64,000 nucleotides of DNA from Drosophila miranda. Taxonomy: Eukaryota > Arthropoda > Insecta > Diptera > Drosophilidae. The notes beneath the pieces were generated by a model. It was not told the origin of the DNA and made no database searches. It worked only from the letters and a program-made list of their open reading frames with translations. The DNA lies in the NCBI RefSeq assembly GCF_003369915.1, contig NC_046674.1, forward strand, positions 9,548,001 to 9,612,000, in the 5' to 3' direction. Positions 13,882 to 25,357 of the stretch are shown in pieces. The position numbers were made by a program, and so were the translations under genes. Position 1 is the stretch's first letter. The number at the start of each line of letters is the position of its first letter.

Positions 13882-14431
13882 TAGTTGGAATAGTCCCCTT
13901 CGTGTTGCATCAATTTCTTAATAACTTGGGTGCCCCGTCCCCATTCCTCCTTCCGATGTGGCATCAACGTCTCATATTGTGGTGGAGCGGAAAAGGCGCG
14001 TTGCAGCAACGGCAACAGCAACTCATCTCTCAAGTGCAGAGTCAAGCAATTTTGTGTGGCATTATGTGAGGGTCTCGTTTGCCATTAACCTGCTTTGGCC
14101 AAGGCAAGATACTGCTCCACTCGACTCCTCCACTCCCATCCGACGACTACTTTGAATGCATAGAAGCTGAAGCAACCTCTTTTCATATTAAAAAAAAGAA
14201 AAGAAAAAGGAGACTACTCCCAAGAGGAGAGCTTCAATTTCGCACTTCATCTATGCCACGGACAAACAGCAAGAGACGTTACTCGCATGCCACTTGGTTG
14301 CAACTTTAATTGCTGGCCAAATACAAGACGATGAAACCCTTTTGGCCACATCAATCAACATCAACATCAATCACATCTAAATCTCTCTGTCTCTCTCTTT
14401 CTCTCATTCATTTGCTTCCATTCATTTGCAG

Positions 14432-17400
14432 AAAACGGCGACAGCGAAACCAACAAAATATCATTATTATCCGCACAATCAGCACATCTATCTGCTGCCC
14501 GAGTGCGCCATCCAGCAGGTCTGCAACGCCGTCTACGTGAGGCTCAACTACACCCAGCCCCTGTGCGCCTGTCCATCAAGGTGAGTCGTCTCACTAGAGA
14601 AAGGATTAGATTAGGGTTTGCCCACTTGTCACTCGGCAAGTTCTAATTAATCCCAGGTTGAGAGCAGAATCTAATCTAATCCGGTGTGTTCCCTGTTCCC
14701 TTTACTTGCAGATATCGTGATCCCTGCTCCGCCAGCCTGAATGAAGACGATCAGCATACCACAAAATTGGTTGGTGATAATAAAAAGAAGGTAAGAACAT
14801 CCACAGACAGAACATCTCTCGCAGTGGGAGGGCACTGGCATCTGAATTACTTGGATAATTGCTGCAGGCTGCGATGTCTGCAGTCTGCAGATCACTGGAA
14901 ATCCCTGGAAATCCCTGAAAATCACTGGAAATGAGAGAATTGAGATTTAAATAGCTAGATCATTAGATTGGGTTGCAAGTTCACGACTGTAGGAAACAAC
15001 AGCCGTGCCATCGATGCTCTGACCACAAATAATATTTCATTGCTTTTTAAATGAATCAATAGAAGATGCGATCAGTGGGAGAGAAATTACAGGAGAGTAT
15101 GCATCGATAGAGGATCCCAGGAGTGGGAGTAAATTATATAGAGAGAGAAAGAGCACATCCACTGGGAGGTGGAGATCACAGTCCATTTTGAGAAACAGCA
15201 CGATCAAGAGAGCGGAGGAATATCTGTGGAATTGAAGATCATTTGTTGAGGGAAAACTTGAACCTGGAAAATCAATTGGAGAAGAAGAAAGCCAACAATT
15301 CATGGAATTGAGAATCATTCGATAGATCAGTGGCCTCGAAAATAGGAAAATCAATTGCACATCTCACAGAAGCGAGCTGCGTATTCATTCAAAAGCTTGA
15401 GGATCATTTAATAGATCAGTAGTTCAGGGGAAAAACCCAAATTAATGGCAACAAAAGATCAGTGGGAACCCGCGAAACTATCATCCGAACGAAGATTGAG
15501 GATCATTTGGTGGATCACTCCTGATCATCCATCCATCCACTGATCACTCATCAAATTGATTCCTGCGTCTGCGGTTACGACTCTCACTTCTCTGCTGTGG
15601 CACGATCGGTTGGTCGGTTGGTTGCTTGGTTGGTCGGTTGGTTGGGCCAGGGTCACTGGGAGCTCACCTTGTGGCTTGTTCGTTTGCGGCTTACAATATT
15701 ATTTGGCCAATAAGGCCCCCCGCTTCTGCTTCTGCAGCCCGTGATTGGGCCACATTTATTGCCTGGCCATGATCTGCTCTCCTCTTTGGCCTCCGCCAGC
15801 AGTGGAGGCGACTCCACTGTGCATCCACTGTGGATCGCTGCTGTATGTACGTTTAATTAAGTTATAAATGCCCTCGAACGCCGCTCTCCTGCTCTACTGC
15901 TCTCCCTCTAGTCGACTGACAGAGGAGAAATGTTCAAATAAATTAAATAATAAAAAGCATTTTTAATAGTTTAATGGTCAAGTAGTTGTTGAGTGCTCCA
16001 CCATTGAGCACAGGTGTCTCCACTGTCCGCAGAGAGTGCACTTTTCAGGAGTAGTGCAGGAGGTAGGTGTCTCTCAGAGTCTCTCAGAGTCTCTCTCGGA
16101 GGCAGTAGGAGCGGGCGTGTGGGCAGTGCCAGACATTGTCATAATTACACTTCACTTTACCGTTAAATGCAACACTTGCCGTGTTTCTGTGTGGTGGTGT
16201 TTTGCCGGAACTGTACAGCAAATTATGAAAATGCGTTTAGCTGGAAAACAAGAGCAGAGGAAAAACTGGAACAGCAGCAGCAGTAGCAGCAGCCAGCAAC
16301 AGCATTAACCTGAATGCCACATCGAGAGCCAATGAAGCGGAGAGGCATAAAGCGGAAAAGTGGAAAAAACTTTGCCTGAATTGGCTGCTGCTGCTGCCGT
16401 TGCTGTTGCTGCCGCATGCAAACGAGCGCCGCAAGAGTCAATCAAATTACTCCACTCTAGCACTCTGGCACTTTGCCACTCTGGCACTCTGGCACTCTGG
16501 GGCAGGAACCAGTAGCCCCCGCCAGTAGTTGAGGCTGTAAATCAGTTAAAGGACAATCAAGCATCGGCCAATTGAAAGCGGAGCAAAAGCAATTTCTGTC
16601 TGCCCAAAAATGTTTCTCCTTTCGACTGGTGGGAGCCATTGGGAGCCCTGGGCCATTGGCTGCTCCTGTTTTGGGTATGTTTTCGGCTCTAAAGCGACAG
16701 CTGGAGACAGGCCAGGCAGACAGAGGCAGACAGAGGCAGAGCCAGACGTTTAGCATGTGGGCTTTCAATTTAGAGTCATGATCATGAGATCGGGTTACTT
16801 TCTTTGCCGTCCGCCCTGTGGGCGTGTGGGCCTGTGCGCCTTTCAGCCTGTGGGTCCAAAGTGAATGTCTAATCGTCGCAGCTATTAGTAGACACCGTCT
16901 AGACAGCAGATACGCCCCGAAATTAGCATCCCCCAACTCACTCTCTGATCTCTCTCTGGGATTTTCCTTCCTTTTGCATGATTAGGCCATCACGCTGGCC
17001 AAGACCTGTGAGGCTACCACAGAGATGCGAGAGTGCCGCTCGCCCAAGGACTGGTCCCTGCTGGCACTCCAAAACACCAGGACTGGCAAATCCCACTACC
17101 TGGTCATCTGTCGCTGTCCCGATCACTTCAAAATGGGTAAATATATCACACATGAATATATCATAAGTCATCGCCTAATACCCAATACTCGTTGCCCTTC
17201 CGTCAGAGGGACCCATGGCCCATGATCAGCCCACATATGCGAGTGTTCCCGGCATCCGAGTCTTTGGCATGATGTGCGTCAAGCCCGGCTACTCGATCCG
17301 CAAGCCCAGCAGCCAGCCGCCGAAGCGCTACCAGCTGCAGAAGCCCTTCTATCGTCCCTCTGTGGGCGGCTCCAGTGCCATCGGAGGCCAGAAGGACAGC

Positions 17401-17985
17401 TACGGCAGACCCATCTACGGCAGTGGCAGCTCTGGCTCCTCCAGCAGCGGCGGATCGCCCATCAGCTCCAACTACCAGCCGCAGGACCAGCAGTCCTTCC
17501 AGAACGGTGGCCCCAGCAGCTCCTACCAGTATCTGAATCGTCCCGAGAGCACACACAGCACCCACAGCAGCCACAGCTCTTCCTCGGCCAACTTCCGGCC
17601 CGATCAGTTCTCCATCAACAATTTCCCGGGCAGCAACTACGGACGGAACAACGAGCGACGCGGCGACCTGGCGCCCATTGAGGCAATTGGCAGTGGAACG
17701 GGCACTGGCACCGGCACCGAGGAGCAACCAGGCAGCAGTACGCCCGCGAGCGAGGAGGCCAGGACCACACTTCAGGCGCAGGAGCAGCAACAGCAGCTGG
17801 AACAGGAGCTGGAGCAGGAATCAGAGCCGGCGGCAGCGTCGCCCGTGACAACACTCCCAGAGCCGGCTCTGGAAGGCAGCACTCGCATCAGGCGCTCGCT
17901 GGCGGAGACGATGGACCTCGACCTGGAGCCGGAGTTCCCCTGGGACCGTGTCGTGGAGTTCCAGCAGAGCATTGTCTGGGACTAG
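14432..17985 (+). CDS. Cysteine-rich, probably secreted protein, 3' four coding exons (5' part missing)
   Basis: Four exons join in frame: 14,432-14,580, 14,712-14,790, 16,986-17,136 and 17,207-17,985, giving 385 visible residues. All have GT-AG borders and consistent phases (2, 0, 1). The first exon has an acceptor and no ATG, so the start codon and any signal peptide lie upstream. Residues 1 to about 150 hold ten well-spaced cysteines with motifs such as PECAIQQVCNAVY, CACPSRYRDPC and VICRCPDHF. This pattern resembles the arthropod 'scoloptoxin-11-like' secreted family. That match is from memory and tentative, and it does not imply that this fly protein is a toxin. The remainder is a Ser/Gln/Gly-rich linker, then an acidic tail rich in Glu and Gln. 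The codon pattern and low-complexity tail are typical of Drosophila. The intron at 14,791-16,985 is 2.2 kb; the one at 17,137-17,206 is 70 bases. Function unknown. Confidence 0.8.
14791..16985 (+). other. 2.2-kb intron of the cysteine-rich gene
   Basis: Bounded by AAG|GTAAGA and GATTAG|GCC. It contains GATC/TGGAAAT-rich degenerate sequence at 14.9-15.5 kb, a GGTTGGTCGGTTG run near 15.6 kb and an ACTCTGGC-type repeat near 16.46-16.50 kb. No nested gene is seen. Confidence 0.7.
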
Positions 17986-18895
17986 GATGCACCGCACCGC
18001 ACCGCACCGCACCGCACAACCTAAAATCCTAGTAGATACAATTTCTTATAGCACAGGACACGCTTCTCGTCTCCGCGTTTTCGTGCAAAAAAAACTACTG
18101 TGACTGAAGTGAGAGAAAGATAACGAGAGAGAGAGAGGATTAGAGAAGGGGAACGAAACGGAAGGGAAGTAGAGAGACTACGGAATGACAGTTCACGTCA
18201 CGTAACCGTCTGGCTAAACGACGTAGCGTAACGTAACGTAACGTAAATTAGTGACTAAGCTTTTTTTATACAAATTTGTTTGGCATTTCAAATGGCATTT
18301 CCCTCCCGTTCTAACGCATTCCTGCCGCCCCCACACCCACTCCCCCCCTGCCCTTGCTGACCTTCTCTAATTTATATTATTTTTTTTTTATATTTATATA
18401 CAAAAGAACAATTTACGAATTAATTAAACAATTACACGTGTCCGGGTCCGCCCGCGTCGCCCACTAATTTTTTAATTAATTTGTTTTGCATTTAAGCGTA
18501 AACAAGGCCTCAACTTTTTATATTTAAATAATTAACGAAACGAGGAAACGCAGTTAAAAGTGAGAGATAGTTAAGGTGCAAAAACTTGAAACTATTCGAA
18601 AAAGGCTAAAAAAGGAACAAGAAAAAAGCTAACAAGACAAAACAACAAAAAAAAACAGAAGAAGAAGGAACCGAAATTATTGAATACTAAATTTAGTTGC
18701 TTATTTATGTCTAGATCTAAGCTGCATTTACTAGTAGTTAAATAAATAAAAAAAAAATATTTTAAAAGTATGATCGATCGAGAGAGAGTGCGAATATATG
18801 TATGTGCGGAAATTGAGGACTCTTGCAGTCTTGGAAGGAAAAGAGACAGACCTCTCAGATACATGCAAAATATACGCTTTTCCAGCGTTAATAAA
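17986..18895 (+). other. 3' UTR of the cysteine-rich gene with candidate poly(A) signals
   Basis: Starts with (ACCGC)n at about 17,990-18,015 and later has (CGTAA)n at about 18,224-18,246. AATAAA hexamers occur at 18,741-18,750 (two overlapping) and 18,890-18,895. Which one is used cannot be told from sequence alone. Confidence 0.55.
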
Positions 18896-20171
18896 TATGA
18901 AAATCCTTTGGAATTTTATACAATTTTTAATGCTTTCCAGTGAAATTTAATTATTACGTTCATTGGAGTCCGTGTTGATGAGATCTCTCATCAGAGACTG
19001 TTAAAACCAGAGCAACGACGCCTGCATCCTCCTGTATCCAGACTCCTTAGGGTGTCATACTATTATACAAAGGATCCACACTTTTGAAGATGCGAGAAAA
19101 CAGAGAATCATAGAGAATGAACATATCGGGCAGATTGCGGAATCTGATCCAAATCGGATCATTATTATAGCTAGAATGTACAGCCATTTGCAGTGGCTAT
19201 GCTTCCCCTTCCACGCGTTTACTCATTCGATCTCTCTCTCACTCTTAATCGTGCAGCGTGCGCCCCCTGCCGGAGGGGAGCGTAATACAACGGTTGGCGT
19301 TTTTTTGAGAAGCGCGAAAGAGAGAGAGAGAGATCTGTAAGGGAATACAAAATAGTAGCGGAAAAATAGAAACAGATGAACAGATATTTTAAAATTCGAA
19401 TGAAATATTTCAGGGACAAAAGAAGTGCAAGAATTAACCTTAGAACATTAGAATAGCCCCCGTGTTGCCGCTCTTTTTCTCTCATGACAAGTGCGGGCAA
19501 AATTGAGAAAGATCGCGTAGGTCCGTCCGCCCTTCCCGAATTAACCAACAAATCAATTTGTCCCTTTAAGGGTCCCTTTGCTTCGAGGAGAGAGATAGCA
19601 CGAGAGACAAAACGCTAAACTAGTGTTCGTAGCCCTCTTCAGATGCATCTCTCCGCCACTCAGTCGAAGAACTGATGCACTATTTGTGACAATAATTGCA
19701 CCCTGAAAAGCTCAACTGGAAAGCCAAGCTGACGCACATATGTACATCCCTCGCTCTCACAGCATGCTTTTCCCAGAAGTCAAAGTTAGCAAAGTCGTCC
19801 AGTCATATGTCCCGAACGTAAAGCGATATCATAAGACAGAACGAGGAAGAGAGAGAATGCGGCATTCATCGGCTCTGAAACAAATTCCAAATTACGTATA
19901 AAATATTTTGTGTAGATAACAAAAATCATAAGCTCATTTCAAATCAATTTTGAGGCCTAAGACTTCTTACAACGTATTGTTTCTTCCTTGTATAATAATT
20001 TCTAAATCATAAACCTCCAGAGAGGTCTCTGCTAAATGCAGAAATTACTGTTGAACCAAAGCTAAATCAATTTCAGAACCTAATTTTCTACAATTTCATA
20101 CCACTTTTGGAGTAAAACACTCCAATTATAATTTTAGAACTCTTTTATCAAAGGCTTTCACTTTCACTCAC
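18896..20171. other. Spacer between the cysteine-rich gene and EFL1 exon 3; possible mobile-element remnant
   Basis: AT-rich, with no coding exon on either strand. The part at about 19,140-19,340 has a distinct GC-richer composition and looks like a dispersed repeat, but I see no terminal repeats or target-site duplication. The last conserved exon of EFL1 would be expected here and was not found. Confidence 0.45.
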
Positions 20172-23053
20172 CTAACATTTCCGCATTGACCACAATCGTA
20201 CAGCTGTACATGGGCGTTACCAAGCGCTGTGGCTGATTCTGGAAAGCCTGACGACACACCTCCTTCGCAGCAGTCAGAACTTGACCTGAAAATGCATCAA
20301 AGAATCACAGATTACTACGAATTTCTTCTGACAAAAAACACACACAGATTACATACCCGAAAAGGGCCCTCTAGCATTTAGATCCTCGCCCTCTGATTGG
20401 ATGGACCATTCGAGGACAGCAAAGCAGACGCCCTGCATGGGCTCCTCGCACAGCGGCCCTGCGCCGGAGGTCAGCTGAAAGCCATTGACCAGAGAGCTAT
20501 TGAAATCCTTGCGTGGATCGGACAGAGAGCGTATTTCCGTGTCGGAGGACTTGGGTTGGCTGGACCAGAAATCGGGCTGCTCGTAGTCCGTGAGGTTGAG
20601 CAGCAGATTGGTGCCGCAATTCCGGGGACCCAGGGCCCAGAGGCGACTGACCAACTCCTCGGGGGAGAGTGAACTCAGGCCGAACAAGTGCAGATCCTGA
20701 AGAGCGGCCACCAGTTTCAGTTTGATGGAAGCCAAAAGAGTGGCGTACTTCTCGGAGAGAAGCTGATTCCTCGGTGTGGCAGCCAGTTCCTGTTGGGAAG
20801 AAGAGCTTTCATTAGTAAAAGGTAAAATGGTAAAGTTTTTTTTCGTTTCCCACTCACTTTGAAGAATTCCGTGTGCCTCTCCAGCAATTCCACTGCCTCT
20901 GGGGGCAGGGGCAGCGCTATAACCTTCAGGGTTCCCAGCTTATTGAGCGTCTGTTGGATTGCAATCTTCTTGCTCACGTCCTTGTCGTCCGCCGTCTTCA
21001 CAATAGCCTCATTGACCATGTCCACGGTGGCCGCGGGGACAATGGTCTCCCTGAAGGACACTATGGGCTTTGACACGTTCACCTTGACCTTAGCGTAGCT
21101 CTGCTCCAGATCGTGGACACACTTCTCCACGTGCACCTCACCCAGGGTCGTGATTACATGCTCCCCCGTCGGAGCCACCGACACCTGGACACAGGCATCC
21201 GCTTGGTTCAGCAGCTTCAGGCCCTTGACCAGCTTGGGCATATCCTGCGGCTGTACGGGCTCAATGGCCACTCGGAGTATGGGCGTGGCCATGATGCTCA
21301 GCTCGCTGAAGGATGTGCAGTCGAGGGTGCTGCTCAGGGTGGCCGTTTTAACGATGTGCGCTCCGAGGCCCCCGATTCCCACAATGTTTCCGGCCGGGAC
21401 CTCGTCCAGGAGCTGCAGTTCCCCGCCCATGAACATGTAGAGGTCCCCGATGGTCACGCGAGTGCCATAGGGCGCATGCCCTTCGATGCGGTGTGTCGGC
21501 TGGCGGGGATCGTGCTTTGGCGAGAGATTGAACAGCTCCATGCCACGCCTCAAAGTTCCACTGAAGACGCGGGCAAAGGCAACGAAAACGAATTCGTTCC
21601 GTTCTGCCTCTGCCTCTGGCTCTGGCCCTGGGGGAGGTTCTTCTTTTGGGGTATCCTCCTGCTTGGTGCTGAGCTGCTCCACACCCTCAGTAATCCTCTC
21701 CAGCTCCGTCTGCTCGCTCTGGTGCTTACGTTCCTCGATCCGCCGACGCACCTCATCCCGGCGCGTCTGCAGCTCCTGGTCCGTCATTCTCTTGGGTCGA
21801 TTTTGGGGCAGTTGGGAGACGTGGACGGGCGTCATCTTGGACACAAAGGCGATGACATTGTCGCTGCCTGCATCGCAGCTGGTGAAGCTGTCCTTGAGCT
21901 TCAGCGTCTCGAGTGGGAGCGAACTTAGTTGGATATTCGCTGGATAGAGCAGTCTTTGGGCCCGCTCTTCGCTGATCCGATGGGGCGGTGGCACATGCTG
22001 CACCACCATGTGCAGGACGCTGCTGTCGATGGGCAGCCACTGTCCCAGCACGGCCTTGATCTGCAGCTTGGGATCGGTGAGGCGCAGATCACGGGCGGCC
22101 AGCTTCAGGCCAAGTTTCTCGGCTATGCCCGGCAGCTTATCCTTATCCTTCCGCACGGCTATGATGTCGTACATGCTCCAGATGTTCTCCAGCACAAACT
22201 GCACAAACATCGGCTTCTTGGCCTTCTCCTGGGCCCCCGGCATGGCGCATTTCTTCTTCGAATTGTAGTAGAAATCTCCCCAAAGCACCTGCTCCAGTTC
22301 CTCGCGTTTCATCTCCAAACGTTTGTCGTACATGGCCGCGAAATCGCGCACGGAGAAGGCCCAGCCATCGTAGGCGGAGGAGAATACCACATTGCCGGAG
22401 CTTGGCGAGAAATACAACTCCGAGTCGTCAACTTCCTCCAGCGCCGACTCCTGGTTGTCCTTCTGCGTGATATCCTCCCTGGCAAGGACATCGGAGGCGA
22501 AAATGCTGCCCAGAACAGCGTTGACCTGCTCGAGGACCTGCGTCAAGTGAAAGTACGCATCCAGAGGCTCCATCTGCTTCTCCAGTATCAGGCGATCCAG
22601 TTTGTTGAGGACCAGAACCGGCTTCAGCTGCTCCTCGTAGATCTGCTTGAGACAGGCTCGTGTCTGGGCGCCAACGCCCTCGACCACATCCACCACGACA
22701 ATGGCCCCGTCACAGAGCCGCACCGCAGTGGACACCTCGCTGGAAAAGTCCACATGTCCGGGCGAATCGATCAGATTGACGAGGAAATCATTTTCGTTTC
22801 GATTTCCATGGTCTTTGTAGTGCAGGGAAATGCTGCTGCTTTTCATAGTGATGCCGCGCTCCTGCTCGTCCTGGCGGCTGTCCAGATAGCGCAGTTTGCC
22901 CGCCATCCGCTGAGAAATGATGCCGTTGCTGGCCACCAAAGAGTCCGCCAAAGTCGTTTTTCCATGGTCCACGTGCGCCAGGATGCAAATGTTGCGCACC
23001 TGTTGCTGACGGCGCTGCAACAGCGCCAAATCACTGCCCTCCACCATGGGCAT
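20172..23053 (-). CDS. EFL1: EFL1, elongation factor-like GTPase 1 (60S ribosome maturation); C-terminus not found
   Basis: EF-2-like GTPase of the EFL1/Ria1 family, known to act with SBDS to release eIF6 from pre-60S subunits in the cytoplasm. Exons on the - strand are 23,053-20,858, 20,789-20,357 and 20,285-20,172, with introns of 68 and 71 bases and phases 0 and 1; 915 residues are visible. The G motifs are clear: AHVDHGKT at residues 26-33, RGITMKS near 66-72, DSPGH at 96-100 and NKLD at 150-153. A charged Glu/Pro-rich insert near residues 430-490 is typical of the family and absent from EF-2. Exon 3 ends on a good donor (GTGAGT) in phase 1, so at least one more exon is expected. The conserved tail of about 110 residues, including the SGLAxPQLxFSHWE type of motif, is not visible in the next 2 kb. 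M1 and M3 are both possible starts. It is head-to-head with TyrRS. Confidence 0.9.
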
Positions 23054-23326
23054 CCTGTCTAATTGTGCTACAAAGCGCGAACGAATTAACTAATCAACTA
23101 AGAATTTCACAAGTTGGACCAATTGCATTTCTTTTTTTTGTAAACAAAAATGGCACGCGGCGCAATTTCGCAATTTCGTGTGACCAGCTGAAGTAAGGGG
23201 AAAAATACCCCAGGTTGGCAGCGCCATCAGCTGTTAACCACGCAGGCAGTTGGGCCGCCTTCTTCCTCTTTCCACCCAACAATTTCGTGAATCTGCACGC
23301 AAAAATCAAAAGATTTCCACAGAAAA
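23054..23326. promoter_or_regulatory. Shared bidirectional promoter of EFL1 and TyrRS
   Basis: The two start codons are 273 bases apart and diverge. Within the gap are GTGTGACC at 23,178-23,185 (reverse complement of the housekeeping GGTCACAC element), a CAGCTG at 23,185-23,190, and ATCAGCTGTT at 23,226-23,235, matching the Drosophila core-promoter E-box motif. There is no TATA box, as expected for housekeeping translation genes. Promoter use is inferred. Confidence 0.7.
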
Positions 23327-25098
23327 ATGGTCGAACTAACTCCCGAGGAGAAAAAGACGCTGATCACGCGCAACCTGCAGGAGACCCTCGGCGAGGACAA
23401 GCTGAAGAAAGTGCTCAGCGAGCGCGACCTAAAGATCTACTGGGGAACGGCGACGACGGGAAAGCCACATGTCGCCTACTTTGTGCCGATGTCGAAGATT
23501 GCCGACTTCCTAAAGGCCGGCTGCGAGGTAACCATTCTGTTTGCCGATCTCCACGCCTATCTGGACAACATGAAAGCGCCCTGGTCGCTGCTGGAGCTGC
23601 GCACCCAGTACTACGAGCAGGTGATCAAGGCCATGCTGAGCTCCATCGGCGTTCCGCTGGAGAAGCTGAAGTTTGTCAAGGGCAGCGACTACCAGCTGTC
23701 CAAGGAGTACACTCTGGACGTGTACAAGCTATCCTCGGTGGTCACGCAGCACGATGCCAAGAAGGCGGGCGCCGAGGTCGTTAAACAGGTAGAGTATCCG
23801 CTGCTCTCGGGCCTGCTCTATCCAGGACTGCAGGCCCTGGACGAGGAATACCTGAAGGTGGACGCCCAGTTTGGGGGCGTCGATCAGCGCAAGATCTTCA
23901 CCTTCTCCGAGAAATATCTGCCCCAATTGGGCTACGAGAAGCGCATACATTTCATGAATCCCATGGGTGAGTCATCGTCATCCCCATTCATACCATCTTT
24001 CCCGCTCTATTATTAATGGGTTTCCTCTGACAGTTCCTGGGCTCGCTGGCGGCAAGATGTCTTCTTCTGAGGAGGACTCCAAAATCGATCTATTGGACTC
24101 ACCCGCTAACGTGAAAAAGAAGCTGAAGAAGGCCTTCTGTGAACCCGGCAACATCGCCGATAATGGTCTCCTCTCGTTCGTGAAGCACGTGCTCTTCTCC
24201 CTCTTCAAGGAGGGCGAGGGCTTCGAGGTGTGCCGCGAGGCGGAGCATGGTGGCAACGTCACGTTCCTGAAGTACGAGGATCTGGAGAAATACTATGCCG
24301 TGGATAAACTGCATCCGGGAGACCTGAAGGCCACCGTGGAGAAGTACATCAATCGCCTGCTGGATCCCATTCGGAAGATCTTTGAGACGCCAGCGTTGCA
24401 GTAAGTGAAGAAAATTCAAATATCCCATCTTTACACCCATTTATCCTCTCGGTAACGCTTTTCCTGCAGAAAACTCAGTGCTGCTGCCTATCCGCCACCC
24501 GCCAAGGTCAAGGCTGGAGCTGCTCCGGCTGCGGGCGCTGATGAGGATGCGCCCCATCGTTTGGACATTCGCGTGGGCAAGGTCATCGAGGTGGCCCGTC
24601 ACCCGGATGCGGATACGCTCTATGTCCTAAAGATAGATCTGGCTGAGGCGCAGCCGAGGACCATCATCAGTGGATTGGTCAAGTTTGTCACCGAAAAGGA
24701 GCTGGATCAGCGCCTGGTGGCTGTCCTTTGCAACCTGAAGCCTTCCAAGATGCGCGGCATTCTCTCCGAGGGCATGGTTCTGTGCACCTCCAAGTGAGTG
24801 CCATCCGACAGCCGATTTTCTCTTCTGCTTTCTATAGTAAATCTCTTCCAGCGCTGATCACACGGTTGTGGAGCCCATTGTAGTGCCTGAGAAGGCTGCT
24901 CCTGGCAGTAGGCTGGCCTTCGAGGGCTACAGCGGCACGCCCGATGAGCAGCTCAACCCCAAGAAGAAGGTGTGGGAGAAGCTATCCGTCGATTTGAAGA
25001 CCAACAGCGACGGCCTGGCCGTGTGGAAGGATAACTTCCTTCTGACGCCCGATGGCGAGAAGCTTTCCAGCAAACTGGCCAACTGTGCCATTAAGTAG
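23327..25098 (+). CDS. TyrRS: Cytoplasmic tyrosyl-tRNA synthetase with EMAP II-like C-terminal domain
   Basis: Charges tRNA-Tyr with tyrosine in the cytoplasm (class I synthetase). Exons are 23,327-23,966, 24,034-24,400, 24,470-24,793 and 24,852-25,098, in phase, giving 525 residues, the usual metazoan length. The HIGH-type signature appears as GKPHVAY (residues 45-51) and the KMSKS signature as KMSSS (221-225). A lysine/alanine/proline-rich linker near residues 337-365 leads to an EMAP II/OB-fold tRNA-binding domain (about 367-525, beginning LDIRVGKV). This domain is characteristic of animal TyrRS and absent from bacterial and yeast enzymes. The start is the first ATG of the frame, preceded by a purine-rich context. 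It shares a promoter region with EFL1 and is followed by GluRS-m on the same strand. Confidence 0.96.
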
Positions 25099-25217
25099 GC
25101 GCACACTACCAATGCCACACTACCTGAGCCGTGTAATACTTACTACTAAGCAGAATGTTTCACACAAAAAACAAGTTTTTAATTTATTAATTCCCATTAA
25201 AGCAATTGCATTTTTTA

Positions 25218-25223
25218 AATAAA
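25218..25223 (+). terminator. Poly(A) signal AATAAA of TyrRS
   Basis: AATAAA lies 120 bases after the TyrRS stop codon, with ATTAAA about 20 bases before it and a GT-rich stretch after it. Confidence 0.7.
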
Positions 25224-25293
25224 GCGCGCAAAAGTCACAATGGCAATGTCAACTCAATGTTAACCATTTCAAACGAGTTGGCAGTTCTTTTAT

Positions 25294-25303
25294 AACAGCT
25301 GTT
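25294..25303 (+). promoter_or_regulatory. Core-promoter E-box upstream of GluRS-m
   Basis: AACAGCTGTT is a perfect palindromic match to the AWCAGCTGWT promoter motif, 55 bases before the GluRS-m start codon. It is the same motif class as in the EFL1/TyrRS promoter. Confidence 0.6.
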
Positions 25304-25357
25304 CGAAGTAAACAAAACTGGAAGAGGAATTTTCTTTTGGGTTTTTGTTGAAGGAAA

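Larger units (their letters stand above)
1..14431. other. Long non-coding stretch, probably one long intron of the 14.4-18.0 kb gene
   Basis: I see no exon with coding character on either strand. Open frames here are low-complexity (Arg/Trp, Pro, Ser or Leu runs from GGA, TGGC, GAGA and CT repeats). The first recognisable coding exon, at 14,432, starts with a strong acceptor and has no start codon, so its 5' exons lie upstream. A ratchet-type splice site at 5,741/5,742 on the + strand supports reading this stretch as intron. It also holds microsatellites, a minisatellite and an isolated TATCGATA (DRE-like) octamer at 8,849-8,856. Non-coding RNA or enhancers cannot be excluded by eye. Confidence 0.55.

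Noticed and set aside
14432..14580. tRNA, miRNA and snoRNA genes in the window
   Set aside because: I looked for tRNA arms and a few miRNA seeds remembered from this chromosome region and saw none; a covariance-model scan would be needed to exclude them.
21929..23062. 377-codon open frame antisense to EFL1
   Set aside because: It is a shadow of the GC-rich EFL1 coding strand; the sense frame has all GTPase motifs. The same applies to the 271-codon frame at 21,113-21,928.
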